Below, in pieces: positions 51,670 to 60,363 of a stretch of 64,000 nt of DNA. Where the stretch lies: positions 129,860 to 193,859 of the forward strand of contig NZ_CALMFY010000113.1 of NCBI RefSeq assembly GCF_937863485.1. The letters are read 5' to 3'. The translations under genes were made by a program, and so were the position numbers. Positions within the stretch are counted from its first letter, which is position 1, and the number at the start of each line of letters is the position of its first letter. This stretch comes from an uncultured Nostoc sp. (GTDB lineage: Bacteria > Cyanobacteriota > Cyanobacteriia > Cyanobacteriales > Nostocaceae). The notes beneath the pieces were generated by a model. That model made no database searches. It worked only from the letters and a program-made list of their open reading frames with translations, and was not told the origin of the DNA.

Positions 51670-53142
51670 TTATTGCCATTTGGAGATTTCCAAGCAAACT
51701 GCCGCATTTGTTCCTAAGACTTTTTGCCCACGTTCAGGTAGGGGAACATCTGCAACATATACATCTGAACTGGATTTTGGATTGGGATTTAAGTTCGTTA
51801 CTGGCTCTTTTTCATCGGAATTCCAGCTATATGCAGCCTTGTATGTGCTATTTAATTCCACAACATCAGTAATTAGATAGTCAGACCAGAGGGGTACTTG
51901 GTCGAGATGACTCTCACCCAACCAATTTGTCTGTTGTTTTGTGAAAGAATGCAGTGCTAAACGCAGGGCATATCTACAGACATTATTATCACTGGCTGAA
52001 TTTCTTGGGATTAAAAAGGCTGTAAATAGGGGAATGGGTTTATCTGTTCTGGTTAACTCTTGTGTGATTGGGCAATAATGAGCGATCGCCTGCTCATATA
52101 TAGGAATAGGAAGACCACGCAAAGCAACCCTAGTTTCCAGTTGATAAAAATTCTTATCTAGGTCTTTTAACTGGACATTGCTAAGAGACAGTTTCACCTG
52201 AATATCACCAAACAAAAAGCGTTGCAGGTTTTGATAACCTTCTTCGGAGTTCACTATGCCATAACGCCCATCATGAGAGCGGTGAACATAGGCCCGATGA
52301 GATCCTGTGATGTAAGCTCTATCGATCTGAACTAGACCATCACTTTTCACCCCCACAGTCCTGCGTGAAAGACCAAAACCTCCTTCATAATCATGTGCAT
52401 TAGTGCCGATCAGAGAAAAAACGCGGTTTGGCGAAAATGCATTCTCTAGACTTTGTAGTTTTTCTAACTGAAAGCCCTTGGGTAACTCATCCTTTGGCTG
52501 GACACCAGGTGTTAAATACTGGTACATCCGCTGGGGGCCAAAGTCATCAGAATTATTCAATTGGAACCTGTCCCTCAGGTTTTCAAGCAAGCCACTCCCG
52601 ACCTCAAAATAAATGCCACCATGAGGTGTCGCGTAGGTAAATAACTTGTCAATGTGATCGGCAGCTTGCTTGCGTTCTTCTGGATAAATCTTTTGAATCA
52701 AGCTGCGACAAACAAGACCTCCCATCGAGTGGGCGACAAGATAAACTTTGTCAGTACCCGTCGTTTGCTTGACATTCTGGATCAGGTCTCTTAATCCCTT
52801 AGCTATCTCCTCCATCTCCTGTCGAACTACACTTGAAGATCCATAACTAGGTGTAGTTAGATCATAAAATCGGTAGACCCAAATAGTTTTATGAAGTTGG
52901 CCAGACAATCTCTTAATCTGATTGCTGACATTCTGATTCTCAACAATCGGTTGATAACCATGATCGGTCATTAGCCGCAGTAATGGACTCTCGAAAAAAA
53001 ACTTCTGGGGATTTTCTTTCTCATCCACTCGAATATGAGTTGAACCACTATTGAAGCCATAAAACGGATCATCAACCGTTTGCTCAACGTCTTTTTGTGT
53101 ACCTGCATATCCACGAACGAAGATGATCGGTAAATACTGCAT
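51670..53142 (-). CDS. Alpha/beta hydrolase, lipase/PGAP1-like
   Basis: 490 aa from ATG 53142 (MQYLPIIFVRGYAGTQ), which has GAGG at the proper distance; the GTG four codons upstream overlaps that site. The fold has VYLVAHSMGGLVCRSLIQKI (nucleophile elbow AHSMGG) at about residue 140, and FTYATPHGGIYFEVGSG. The C-terminal half (~200 residues) is a beta-rich domain with repeated strand patterns, possibly a substrate-binding or C2-like module. No signal peptide is visible. Confidence 0.85.
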   Translation of the reverse strand: MQYLPIIFVRGYAGTQKDVEQTVDDPFYGFNSGSTHIRVDEKENPQKFFFESPLLRLMTDHGYQPIVENQNVSNQIKRLSGQLHKTIWVYRFYDLTTPSYGSSSVVRQEMEEIAKGLRDLIQNVKQTTGTDKVYLVAHSMGGLVCRSLIQKIYPEERKQAADHIDKLFTYATPHGGIYFEVGSGLLENLRDRFQLNNSDDFGPQRMYQYLTPGVQPKDELPKGFQLEKLQSLENAFSPNRVFSLIGTNAHDYEGGFGLSRRTVGVKSDGLVQIDRAYITGSHRAYVHRSHDGRYGIVNSEEGYQNLQRFLFGDIQVKLSLSNVQLKDLDKNFYQLETRVALRGLPIPIYEQAIAHYCPITQELTRTDKPIPLFTAFLIPRNSASDNNVCRYALRLALHSFTKQQTNWLGESHLDQVPLWSDYLITDVVELNSTYKAAYSWNSDEKEPVTNLNPNPKSSSDVYVADVPLPERGQKVLGTNAAVCLEISKWQ

Positions 53143-53898
53143 ATATATCCTCACTATTTAATTTAAGTATTTTTGCTTGTTCCCAGATTTAACCTGGAAA
53201 CGAGTGCTGTCTTAGAACCAATAAGGCTTGATCCTCCCTAACCCTCCTTAAAAAGAAGGGAATTAAGCCCCCTCAAAAGGAGGAAATTAAGCCCTCTCGA
53301 AAGGAGTAAATTAAGCCCCCCTTAAAAAGTAGGATTGGCAGGGTGGTTTTATACAACGAGAGAAAAATAATCATGATTTGTAGAGGGTAGAGAAAAATGG
53401 ATAACTAACAAGTATGAATCTCGTCGAACAATTGCAGCAAGTCCGGTGACTATAGGCACATCCCGGGACGAAAACATGAATTATAGTTAGTATTATTGCT
53501 CATATTGCTTGGAGCAATGACTTTCTTATTGGGGCTACCGTCGATTGGAAGATTTTACCTGCATTACACAGATAAAGCTTAATTGAGCTGTTAAACCTAA
53601 TAGATGAGGTTTAATTAAATTATGATTAAAACAAAGGCTTTCACAGCGCAAACAAGCAACCTACACATAGCATTTTGTAGATAAGTGGACATCGCCCACT
53701 TAATTTTTATTGGGCAAGTAGATTTGCTTATATACACCAAATTATTTATAAGCTAATCTGATGAATCATAGTGGATTTGCGGCCTTTCCCAGTCCATGAA
53801 CTTGGAGATGGCAGATCCTTGCTAAGGTAATGGTTATGAATATTCAGAACCACAACCCATCTTCTATAAGAATATATGGATAACTATGAAATTATCTA
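53143..53898. other. Intergenic region with 24-bp tandem repeats
   Basis: 756 bp with no gene. Contains the three-unit repeat (53261-53333), then AT-rich DNA and several short palindromes (AAGTGGacatcgCCCACTT near 53683). The tRNA-His gene begins at its end. Confidence 0.55.
53261..53333. repeat. 24-bp tandem repeat, three units
   Basis: AATTAAGCCCCCTCAAAAGG (+AGGA), AATTAAGCCCTCTCGAAAGG (+AGTA) and AATTAAGCCCCCCTTAAAAA (+GTAGG) at 53261, 53285 and 53309. Each unit contains a small CCTC/GAGG-type inverted pair. Confidence 0.85.
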
Positions 53899-53973
53899 GG
53901 GCGAACGATGGGAATTGAACCCACGAATGGTGGTACCACAAACCACTGCCTTAACCACTTGGCTACGCTCGCC
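53899..53973 (-). tRNA. tRNA-His (anticodon GTG)
   Basis: The acceptor stem GGCGAGC pairs with GTTCGCC (one G-U), discriminator C73, as expected for tRNA-His. The anticodon stem GTGGT/ACCAC encloses loop TTGTGGT, anticodon GTG. The T arm contains GTGGGTTCAATTCCCAT. The base at position -1 is T, so the extra 5' G is not clearly encoded. CCA is not encoded. Confidence 0.94.
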
Positions 53974-54096
53974 ATTCAACAATTTGAATTATAGCAATTA
54001 TTTGGCAAGCGATCAAGAGTTTTTGTTCAAGGAACGGACTCAGTTGATTTAGAGTCTCTGAAATCTAACGATTACAAGGAATTTTACTTAGCAAAC

Positions 54097-54480
54097 ATGA
54101 AACCTTTAACTATTATTGCATATACTGGAGCAGCAGCAGGACTCGCCGCCTTAGGTGTGACAATGGCGAAGACTAATCCCAGTCAGGTTGAATATGAAGA
54201 ATATGCAGTGCAACGGCTAACAGAATACTTAAAAACTGATGTTTGCAAAAAAACCACGAATATTATCGAAAATTTAATCCGTTTTAATTGTGATAAGTTG
54301 GTTGACTCGGCTAACCCGCAAATCCAAGAAATTGTTGCCAGGACTACAGAAAGACAAGATTACATGATTTTTAGCATTTACCATACAGATTTAAAAATAA
54401 ATTCTTGGATGCCTTCTTACAAATTTGAAACCGTGGGAGCCTTTGATCAATTTTATACCTACACTGCCAAAGAAGAATAA
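54097..54480 (+). CDS. DUF4359 domain-containing protein
   Basis: 127 aa. The N-terminal membrane segment or signal peptide is LTIIAYTGAAAGLAALGVTM. The periplasmic part has the conserved TNPSQVEYEEYAVQRLTEYL and a pair of cysteines (DVCKK and NCDKL), likely forming a disulfide. The C-terminal half is RTTERQDYMIFSIYHTDLKI. DUF4359 is conserved in cyanobacteria; the function is unknown. It is monocistronic, downstream of tRNA-His on the opposite strand. Confidence 0.88.
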   Translation: MKPLTIIAYTGAAAGLAALGVTMAKTNPSQVEYEEYAVQRLTEYLKTDVCKKTTNIIENLIRFNCDKLVDSANPQIQEIVARTTERQDYMIFSIYHTDLKINSWMPSYKFETVGAFDQFYTYTAKEE

Positions 54481-54631
54481 TACAAGCAGGAGTAGAAGAA
54501 TATAAAAGTGATTAATAATACTTGTATTTAGTAATTGAGAATAGTTTCAATAATCACCAGAGTCCTTATAACCACCAGCTTAATATTAAGTAAGATATGA
54601 GAATTAGTAACTGAGAGTTTAAGCTTTGCCG

Positions 54632-55399
54632 ATGTCATCTGCCTATCTGCTAGTATCTCACGGAAGTCGCGATCCGCGCCCAGAAATTGCTATGCAGCAA
54701 CTAGCAAAGCTGGTATGCAACAAATTACCAAAAAACCACAACCCATCAAATAGTGAACATCTAGTTGGTATAGCTGCTTTGGAAATGAGTTCTCAGCCTT
54801 TATCCGAGCAGATTCAACAATTTGCCAAGAGTGCTTTTTACGATGGCTGGGTTGGGCTACGCCTACGCAAACTATCTCAAAACGAGAATCGCCTGAAAAT
54901 TGTACCGCTATTTCTGCTGCCGGGAGTGCATGTCATGACAGATATTCCAGCCGAAGTAGCACTAGCACAACAGGCTCTTGGTCAAGATATGATCATTGAG
55001 TTGCAACCATATTTAGGCTCTCACCCAGATTTAGAAAAATTACTGGCAAAGCAAATCGCTACTATAAAAGCACAAGCATGGATTTTGTTAACTCATGGTA
55101 GTCGTCGCCCCGATTCTGAAAAACCAGTCCAAGCAATAGCAGGAAGTTTGGGAGCAGTGGTAGCTTATTGGTCTGTAGCTCCTAGTTTAGAATCACGAGT
55201 CAGAGAGTTGGTAGATGCTGGTTATCGGGAAATTGCAATTTTGCCATACTTTTTATTCGCTGGTGGAATAACCGATGCGATCGCCGCCTCAATAGAGGAG
55301 CTAAAATTACAATTTTCTGCGGTAAATTTCCAATTGGCAGAGCCACTGGGAGCAAGTGCAGAATTAGCCGAGCTAGTTTGGGATTTAACAGATAGATGA
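54632..55399 (+). CDS. Sirohydrochlorin chelatase (CbiX/SirB type, two-domain)
   Basis: 255 aa from ATG 54632; the TTG two codons upstream is less likely. The chelatase inserts iron (or cobalt) into sirohydrochlorin to give siroheme. Two tandem half-domains are visible: LLVSHGSRDPRPEIAMQQLA (active-site His) and ILLTHGSRRPDSEKPVQAIA, followed by IAILPYFLFAGGITDAI. The 4-nt overlap (ATGA) with cobA shows a two-gene siroheme operon. The product serves the ferredoxin-sulfite reductase encoded at 8.6 kb. Confidence 0.92.
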   Translation: MSSAYLLVSHGSRDPRPEIAMQQLAKLVCNKLPKNHNPSNSEHLVGIAALEMSSQPLSEQIQQFAKSAFYDGWVGLRLRKLSQNENRLKIVPLFLLPGVHVMTDIPAEVALAQQALGQDMIIELQPYLGSHPDLEKLLAKQIATIKAQAWILLTHGSRRPDSEKPVQAIAGSLGAVVAYWSVAPSLESRVRELVDAGYREIAILPYFLFAGGITDAIAASIEELKLQFSAVNFQLAEPLGASAELAELVWDLTDR

Positions 55400-56175
55400 A
55401 CCGCACAATCACAGAGAAAAGCAAGTATTTGGGAAAGGTTTATTTAGTAGGTGCGGGCCCAGGAGATCCAGGACTAATTACCCTGAAGGCGAAAAGTTTA
55501 TTGGAATGTGCAGATGTAGTTATCTATGATGCCTTAGTGAGTCCGGCAATTCTGGCAATGATTAATCCCCAAGCAGAGCAAATTAATGCTGGTAAGCGTG
55601 CGGGGAGACATTCGTTGTTGCAGTCAGAAACAACTCAATTGCTGATTGATAAAGCGCAGGATAATGCAATTGTGGTGCGGCTAAAGGGTGGCGATCCGTT
55701 TATTTTTGGTCGCGGTGGCGAAGAGATGGAAGAATTAGTCAAAGCTGGAATATCAACGGAAGTTGTGCCAGGTATCACATCGGGGATTGCAGCCGCCACC
55801 TATGCAGGTATCCCTTTGACTCATCGTCTATATAGTTCATCAGTGACATTTGTTACTGGTCACGAGGCGGCGGGTAAATATAGACCGATAGTTAATTGGA
55901 GTGCGATCGCCCACGGTTCCGAAACGATTGTAATTTATATGGGAATTCATAATCTGCCTTATATTGTGGAACAATTAAGTGCAGCTGGGTTGAATTTAGA
56001 AACGCCCATTGCTTTGGTGCGCTGGGGTACACGCCCAGAACAAGAAGAATTGATTGGGACTTTAGAGACAATTGTCAAACAGGTAGAGCAAACTGGATTT
56101 GGTGCGCCTGCGATCGCAGTCATTGGACAAGTAGTAAATATGCACAGTATTTTGTCTGGTTGTCGTCCAGTTTGA
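55396..56175 (+). CDS. cobA: Uroporphyrinogen-III C-methyltransferase
   Basis: 259 aa. The enzyme makes precorrin-2 from uroporphyrinogen III using two SAM molecules, at the branch to siroheme and cobalamin. Motifs: VYLVGAGPGDPGLITLKAKS, the active-site GGDPFIFGRGGEEMEEL, PGITSGIAAATYAGIPLTHR, and IVIYMGIHNLPYIV. The stand-alone CobA form lacks the CysG oxidase/chelatase domains. Its start overlaps the stop of the chelatase gene (ATGA), so the two are co-translated. Confidence 0.96.
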   Translation: MNRTITEKSKYLGKVYLVGAGPGDPGLITLKAKSLLECADVVIYDALVSPAILAMINPQAEQINAGKRAGRHSLLQSETTQLLIDKAQDNAIVVRLKGGDPFIFGRGGEEMEELVKAGISTEVVPGITSGIAAATYAGIPLTHRLYSSSVTFVTGHEAAGKYRPIVNWSAIAHGSETIVIYMGIHNLPYIVEQLSAAGLNLETPIALVRWGTRPEQEELIGTLETIVKQVEQTGFGAPAIAVIGQVVNMHSILSGCRPV

Positions 56176-56208
56176 TGGTTGGCACAAAAAAAGAAAAATC
56201 AGTTGTGT

Positions 56209-56242
56209 AGAGAAAGCCTTTTAGATGGTAAGGATTTTCTCT
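56209..56242. terminator. Imperfect hairpin between convergent cobA and fibrillin genes
   Basis: AGAGAAAGCCTT (56209-56220) pairs with AAGGATTTTCTCT (56230-56242) with one bulge. It sits between two convergent stop codons and probably terminates both transcripts. Confidence 0.5.
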
Positions 56243-56251
56243 GCAATGTTT

Positions 56252-56872
56252 TTAACTTTCTCGAATCCAAAATGCCAATCCTCCTGCACGACCGCGAGCT
56301 GCAATGAAATCTTCCGTCTGTAAAAAGAAGCCGAAGAAGGGTAGTTTAGCTATGGGCAGGTTGTAGAAATCTTCTGTTTTAATTTTACCAAAACGGATTG
56401 GTCTGTTGTAAACGACACGACCAAACAGACTGATAAGCATGTGGTTAAAGTCAAATGCCAATAAATTTTTCTTACTGAAATATTGCACTGGCCCCGTGAG
56501 CTTCAACAAAAGTGGGCCATATTCAACCTGATTAACAATTTCGCCTCTGCCTAAATCCTGTTCCAAAGTGGTATTAAAGGAAACATGGATTTTTATAAAC
56601 TTGGGTACATACAAACCCTTGCCTAATACAATTCCCCCGCGCTCTCTAACTTTATTAGTGCCAGTGACAAAGCAAAGTTGCCATTTACCTAAAAGAGACT
56701 CAAACGGATAAGTTAACCGTTGCTGCTTAGCAGATTTTTCTGCTTGTAGCAAGGCATTTACTAATATTTCAGGACTAGGGCGTGTGTCTTTGGGTCCTCG
56801 ATACGCAGCCGCAGCCTGGGATAGCACGGCCACAAAGTTAAATATCGCTGTGGATGTCAAATCAGCGGTCAT
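56252..56872 (-). CDS. Plastid-lipid-associated protein / fibrillin family
   Basis: 206 aa. The PAP/fibrillin domain has PFESLLGKWQLCFVTGTNKV at about residue 60, the lipocalin-like motif of the family, and the conserved end FFLQTEDFIAARGRAGGLAF. Fibrillins associate with thylakoid lipid bodies and stress responses. It has no signal peptide. It is divergent from the Hpt gene, and a link with prenyl-quinone metabolism is possible but not shown. Confidence 0.88.
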   Translation of the reverse strand: MTADLTSTAIFNFVAVLSQAAAAYRGPKDTRPSPEILVNALLQAEKSAKQQRLTYPFESLLGKWQLCFVTGTNKVRERGGIVLGKGLYVPKFIKIHVSFNTTLEQDLGRGEIVNQVEYGPLLLKLTGPVQYFSKKNLLAFDFNHMLISLFGRVVYNRPIRFGKIKTEDFYNLPIAKLPFFGFFLQTEDFIAARGRAGGLAFWIRES

Positions 56873-57300
56873 GAAGGCGCTCTGGATTTAAGTATTTCTT
56901 TGCTTTTCTAATAGATTGTAGCGTTATAGGGAGTAGGGAAAAGGTTTTTTGATGGTTGGTTGTGAGATTTTTTCGAGATTGAGTACAGCACGGCGGAAAT
57001 AAGCAGACCATTAAAAAGCCCTAAAAAGCTTATTTCATAATACTTTTGACTTTTGAACGCCAGTTGCTTTAAGTCGGCAGAGCCGCCCAACGCACTGGCT
57101 CCTTTTGAATGAGTGACTTCCGCCTTGCGGTATTGGGTGTCTTCATGAAGCTAGATTGATTCTCTTGGTGGGCTGCGCCAACGGCGGTAGCCATCCTTCC
57201 CCGATGAAAATACAGTGTGTCTAGACCTTTAGCTCTTGTTAATGACCAAATTCTGTGACAATGGTTAACAATAAGCCGGAATACTGAATCTAAGCTACTC
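56873..57300. other. Divergent intergenic region
   Basis: 428 bp with no gene. It contains a dispersed phrase (CCAGTTGCTTTAAGTCGG, about 57060-57077) shared, reversed, with the MITE-like copy at 44.3 kb, and CCTTCCCCGATGAAAATACA. It holds promoters for the fibrillin and hpt genes. Confidence 0.5.
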
Positions 57301-58257
57301 ATGAGCCAGAGTTATCAAAACAGCCCTTTGCCAGGCAAACCCGTTCAATCATATTTCCATTGGTTATACGCTTTCTGGAAATTCTCTCGCCCTCACACGA
57401 TTATTGGTACAAGTCTGAGTGTGTTGGGTTTGTATTTAATAGCCATTGCTGTTTCCTCGACTGGGTTTTCTGGCATTCCACTGAGTCGGGTTTTGGGTGC
57501 GTGGATTGCTTGTCTGTGTGGCAATGTCTACATTGTGGGGCTGAATCAATTAGAAGATGTTGAGATTGACAAGATTAATAAGCCTCATTTACCGTTGGCA
57601 TCAGGTGAGTTTTCTCAACAGACGGGGCAATTAATTGTCGCTTTGACTGGGATTTTGGCGCTAGTTGTGGCGTGGTTAACTGGGCCATTCTTATTGGGCA
57701 TGGTAGCAATTAGTTTGGCCATTGGTACTGCTTATTCTTTACCGCCAATTCGCTTGAAACAGTTTCCATTTTGGGCAGCGCTGTGTATTTTTTCGGTGCG
57801 CGGCACGATTGTTAATTTAGGATTGTATTTGCACTATAGTTGGGCGCTGAAACAAAGCCAAGGAATTCCGCCTGTGGTGTGGGTGCTGACGTTATTTATC
57901 TTGGTGTTTACCTTTGCGATCGCTATCTTTAAAGATGTCCCAGATATGGAAGGCGATCGCCTCTATAATATCTCTACTTTCACTATCCAACTCGGTTCGC
58001 AAGCTGTGTTTAATCTGGCTCTTTGGGTGATAACTGTCTGCTATTTGGGGATAATCACAGTTGGTGTGCTACATGTTGCCTCAGTTAACCCCATATTTCT
58101 GGTAATTGCCCATTTAGCGCTGCTACTTTGGATGTGGTTGCGGAGTTTGGCAGTAGACTTACAAGATAAAAGTGCGATCACTCAATTCTATCAATTTATT
58201 TGGAAACTCTTTTTTATCGAATATCTGATTTTTCCTATCGCCTGCCTTTTGGCTTAA
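57301..58257 (+). CDS. hpt: Homogentisate phytyltransferase (UbiA family)
   Basis: 318 aa. The enzyme joins phytyl diphosphate to homogentisate, the committed step of tocopherol synthesis. The first Asp-rich motif is NQLEDVEIDKINKPHLPLAS and the second KDVPDMEGDRLYN, with about eight to nine membrane helices between and around them. RPHTIIGTSLSVLGLYL and SFRxxV-type SVRGTIVNLGLYLHY are Hpt-typical. It is followed after 3 nt by a TPR-protein gene. The DUF92/VTE6 gene at the left end could supply the phytyl diphosphate. Confidence 0.94.
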   Translation: MSQSYQNSPLPGKPVQSYFHWLYAFWKFSRPHTIIGTSLSVLGLYLIAIAVSSTGFSGIPLSRVLGAWIACLCGNVYIVGLNQLEDVEIDKINKPHLPLASGEFSQQTGQLIVALTGILALVVAWLTGPFLLGMVAISLAIGTAYSLPPIRLKQFPFWAALCIFSVRGTIVNLGLYLHYSWALKQSQGIPPVVWVLTLFILVFTFAIAIFKDVPDMEGDRLYNISTFTIQLGSQAVFNLALWVITVCYLGIITVGVLHVASVNPIFLVIAHLALLLWMWLRSLAVDLQDKSAITQFYQFIWKLFFIEYLIFPIACLLA

Positions 58258-58260
58258 ACA

Positions 58261-58743
58261 ATGTTAGAAACCTTTCCCACTAGTTCTATTATCCCTGCTC
58301 TGGTAGTTGTTCTCAGTCTATCAATTCTTGGCTATTTCGCTTGGAAAACTTTGATTACCTCAGACTTATTTCAAAAAGGAATCAATCTTACTCAAGCAAA
58401 AGATTACCAAGGTGCAGAAGCAGCGTTTCGCAAAGTGATTTCCATCAACTCTACTAATGATGTAGTGCGCTTATTTTTAGGAGATGTTTTAAACCAGCAA
58501 GGTCAAGTAGAGGAAGCAACAGAATTATTCCGGGAAGTGATTCACCGCAGTCCGAAAAATCCTGATGCTTACTTGCGTCTGGCAAATATTCTCATGCAGC
58601 AAAAGCGAGAAGAGGAAGCTAAAACTAACCTGCTACAAGCTAAAGATTTATTGCAAAAACAACGTCAACCTGAAAAAGCTAAAAAAATCACTCAACTGTT
58701 AGATAAAATGAGTACTAAATTAAGTCAATCTGAAGTTGAGTGA
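58261..58743 (+). CDS. Membrane-anchored TPR protein
   Basis: 160 aa. One N-terminal membrane helix (IIPALVVVLSLSILGYFAWK) is followed by about three TPR units (LTQAKDYQGAEAAFRKVISI, VRLFLGDVLNQQGQVEEATE, AYLRLANILMQQKREEEAKT) and a Lys-rich C-terminus. The gene begins 3 nt after the hpt stop, so the two genes are co-transcribed. It may be an assembly scaffold for prenyl-quinone or photosynthetic membrane proteins; that is inference. Confidence 0.88.
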   Translation: MLETFPTSSIIPALVVVLSLSILGYFAWKTLITSDLFQKGINLTQAKDYQGAEAAFRKVISINSTNDVVRLFLGDVLNQQGQVEEATELFREVIHRSPKNPDAYLRLANILMQQKREEEAKTNLLQAKDLLQKQRQPEKAKKITQLLDKMSTKLSQSEVE

Positions 58744-58787
58744 AAACAAAGTATTGATTAAACTTCAAATTGACTACTTTTACGCCT

Positions 58788-59166
58788 TTATAAGTTGCTA
58801 TTTTTCTTACCTCTGTTTTTGAATTTTGCAGCAACTACAAAGGTGTTAAATAGAAGTGCGCCAGCGACAAATGATGGTTCTGGAACAGCCTTCACAACAC
58901 TGACATTAGTCGCTGCTAAATCAATGCCGCCAACAGTGTTAGGAGTATCTTGAGGAAATACAGATGCATTTGTCCAATCAAGCAGGTTAATTGGATTACC
59001 TCTATCATTTACATCTGGAGAAAATAGCGAGTAGCTGTAGATTTTGCTACCTGTTGTTGCTAATTCAGAAAGAGGGATTAGCAAACTGCCAATTTATTGA
59101 TTAATAATTAAAACGTTGTTAAAAGCACCAGTATTGATAGTAATAGCAGTGGCAAACCCTAGTTCA
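58788..59166 (-). pseudogene. Remnant of a PEP-CTERM sorted protein
   Basis: The last 98 codons form an open frame ending with a PEP-CTERM-like sorting signal: VPEPSFVAGALLFNTFVVAA followed by KFKNRGKK. An in-frame TAA near 59092 separates it from further sensible upstream sequence in the same frame (LGFATAITINTGAFNNVLII). The N-terminal signal peptide is missing; the upstream end abuts a MITE-like element (59202). It is therefore the decayed 3' part of an exported protein. Confidence 0.72.
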
Positions 59167-59201
59167 CTTGGCACAGGTTTTGGGACTAGAAGCATTACAA
59201 A

Positions 59202-59321
59202 CAGGACTTACGCAAAATCATGATAAAACGAACCGCAAAGAACGCAAAGGACACATAGACGCGCCAGCGGCTTCCCGCAGGGTAGGAATAAGAGTTTCAG
59301 AGAGTTCTTGCGTAAGTCCTG
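59202..59321. mobile_element. MITE-like element, 14-bp terminal inverted repeats, copy 2
   Basis: CAGGACTTACGCAA (59202-59215) and TTGCGTAAGTCCTG (59308-59321). Its inner right 32 bp match the copy at 44361-44392 exactly. It lies between a PEP-CTERM remnant and a cysS remnant. 120 bp, non-coding. Confidence 0.85.
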
Positions 59322-59322
59322 A

Positions 59323-59508
59323 CCAAAAGACGAAACTGATGTCAAACAAGAACGTTTAAGTAATGCAGACATTGAAACTATAATTCAGCAGCGACAAGAT
59401 GCACGTAAACAGCGCAATGCCGCTTCAGACTGTATACGCGACCAATTGTAAGCAGTGGGAGTAACTCTCATCGATAAACCAGATGCTACAACTGTGTGGC
59501 ATTGGTAA
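59323..59508 (+). pseudogene. C-terminal remnant of cysteinyl-tRNA synthetase
   Basis: Reading from the element edge gives KDETDVKQERLSNADIETI, IQQRQDARKQRNAASDCIRD-QL, then a TAA, and AVGVTLIDKPDATTVWHW before the final TAA (59506-59508). The pattern 'IQQRQxARKxxNxAxxDxIRDxL...GITLIDKP...W' is the typical CysRS C-terminus. Only the last 60 residues remain, with an internal stop. The upstream end is cut by the MITE-like element. Confidence 0.85.
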
Positions 59509-59545
59509 AGTTAGTAATTTTCTCGCTAATATATTCCAAATTTTA

Positions 59546-59560
59546 TAAAAATGATTATCA
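59546..59560. promoter_or_regulatory. Zur-box-like palindrome
   Basis: TAAAAATGATTATCA matches 13 of 15 positions of the cyanobacterial Zur consensus TGATAATNATTATCA (as I recall it). The core AATGATTATCATT is a perfect 13-nt palindrome. It lies 9 nt upstream of the ATG at 59569 of the CobW-like gene, well placed for zinc-dependent repression. It would also overlap the less likely ATG at 59551. Confidence 0.6.
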
Positions 59561-59568
59561 TTATAGTT

Positions 59569-60363
59569 ATGTCTGTACCAAACATTATTGTCGTTGCTGG
59601 TTCATCTGGGGCTGGAAAAACTACCTGGGTTTGCCAACAGATGCGAGAAATCGCCGCTGTTGACAAAATAATTTATTTCAGCCCTGGTACTGGCACTGTT
59701 CCCATTGACCAAACCCGCGTAGCTACTGAATTTCCTGGCATACAAGTTTTTAGTGACGGTCAGGAAGTTGAATTTTTCAACCAAATACCTAAAGCAGAGG
59801 CAGTTTACATTGAATGGGGGTTTTACTTGCAATTAGAAGCGATGCCTACGGCGAGCGCAGCTAACGCACAAATATTAGATAATCTAACTTACCGTGCCAT
59901 AGCAGTCCTACCACCCGACTTCAAAGATTCTGAATACCATTCTTGGGCGAACGAGATTGTTTGTGGCGCACCAGCCCAAACCATTACTGCTGAAACTTTA
60001 TGGTGGGCAGCCAGCAACGGTCAAGTCATTGACGAAAACAGTCTAGAGGAATTTTAGTACGAAATCACCCACGGTGCTTACGGTATCGTCACCCGTGCCA
60101 AAGGAATTTTTGACGTTAACGATGGTAGGTCACTTTACTGTGATTTTGTTGCTGGCGTTCCCCAGACGGATTTTCTGGAATTAGACTTACCACGCTACTT
60201 GGAAGGTAGACCTCAGCGTTTCAGTAGATTAGAAGTGGTGGGGGAAAACTTGGATGAAGCAACTTTAAGGCAAACATTATCAGATTGCTGTTTATCTGAC
60301 GCTACGATTTTGCAATACCAACAACAGGTTAAAGAGATTCTACTAGAGGGAGAACAAGTGTGA
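59569..60363 (+). pseudogene. CobW/COG0523-like P-loop GTPase interrupted by an amber codon
   Basis: From ATG 59569 the product is IIVVAGSSGAGKTTWVCQQM (P-loop at about residue 8) and continues for 162 aa to TAG (60055-60057). Without that codon the frame runs on for about 100 residues (ITHGAYGIVTRAKGIFDVND, FLELDLPRYLEGRPQRFSRL), resembling a CobW C-terminal domain. It ends at TGA 60361-60363, overlapping the next gene by 4 nt (GTGA). The CXCC zinc motif of typical COG0523 proteins is absent from the GTPase part. A metallochaperone role in zinc supply is inferred from the Zur-like box. Confidence 0.78.
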
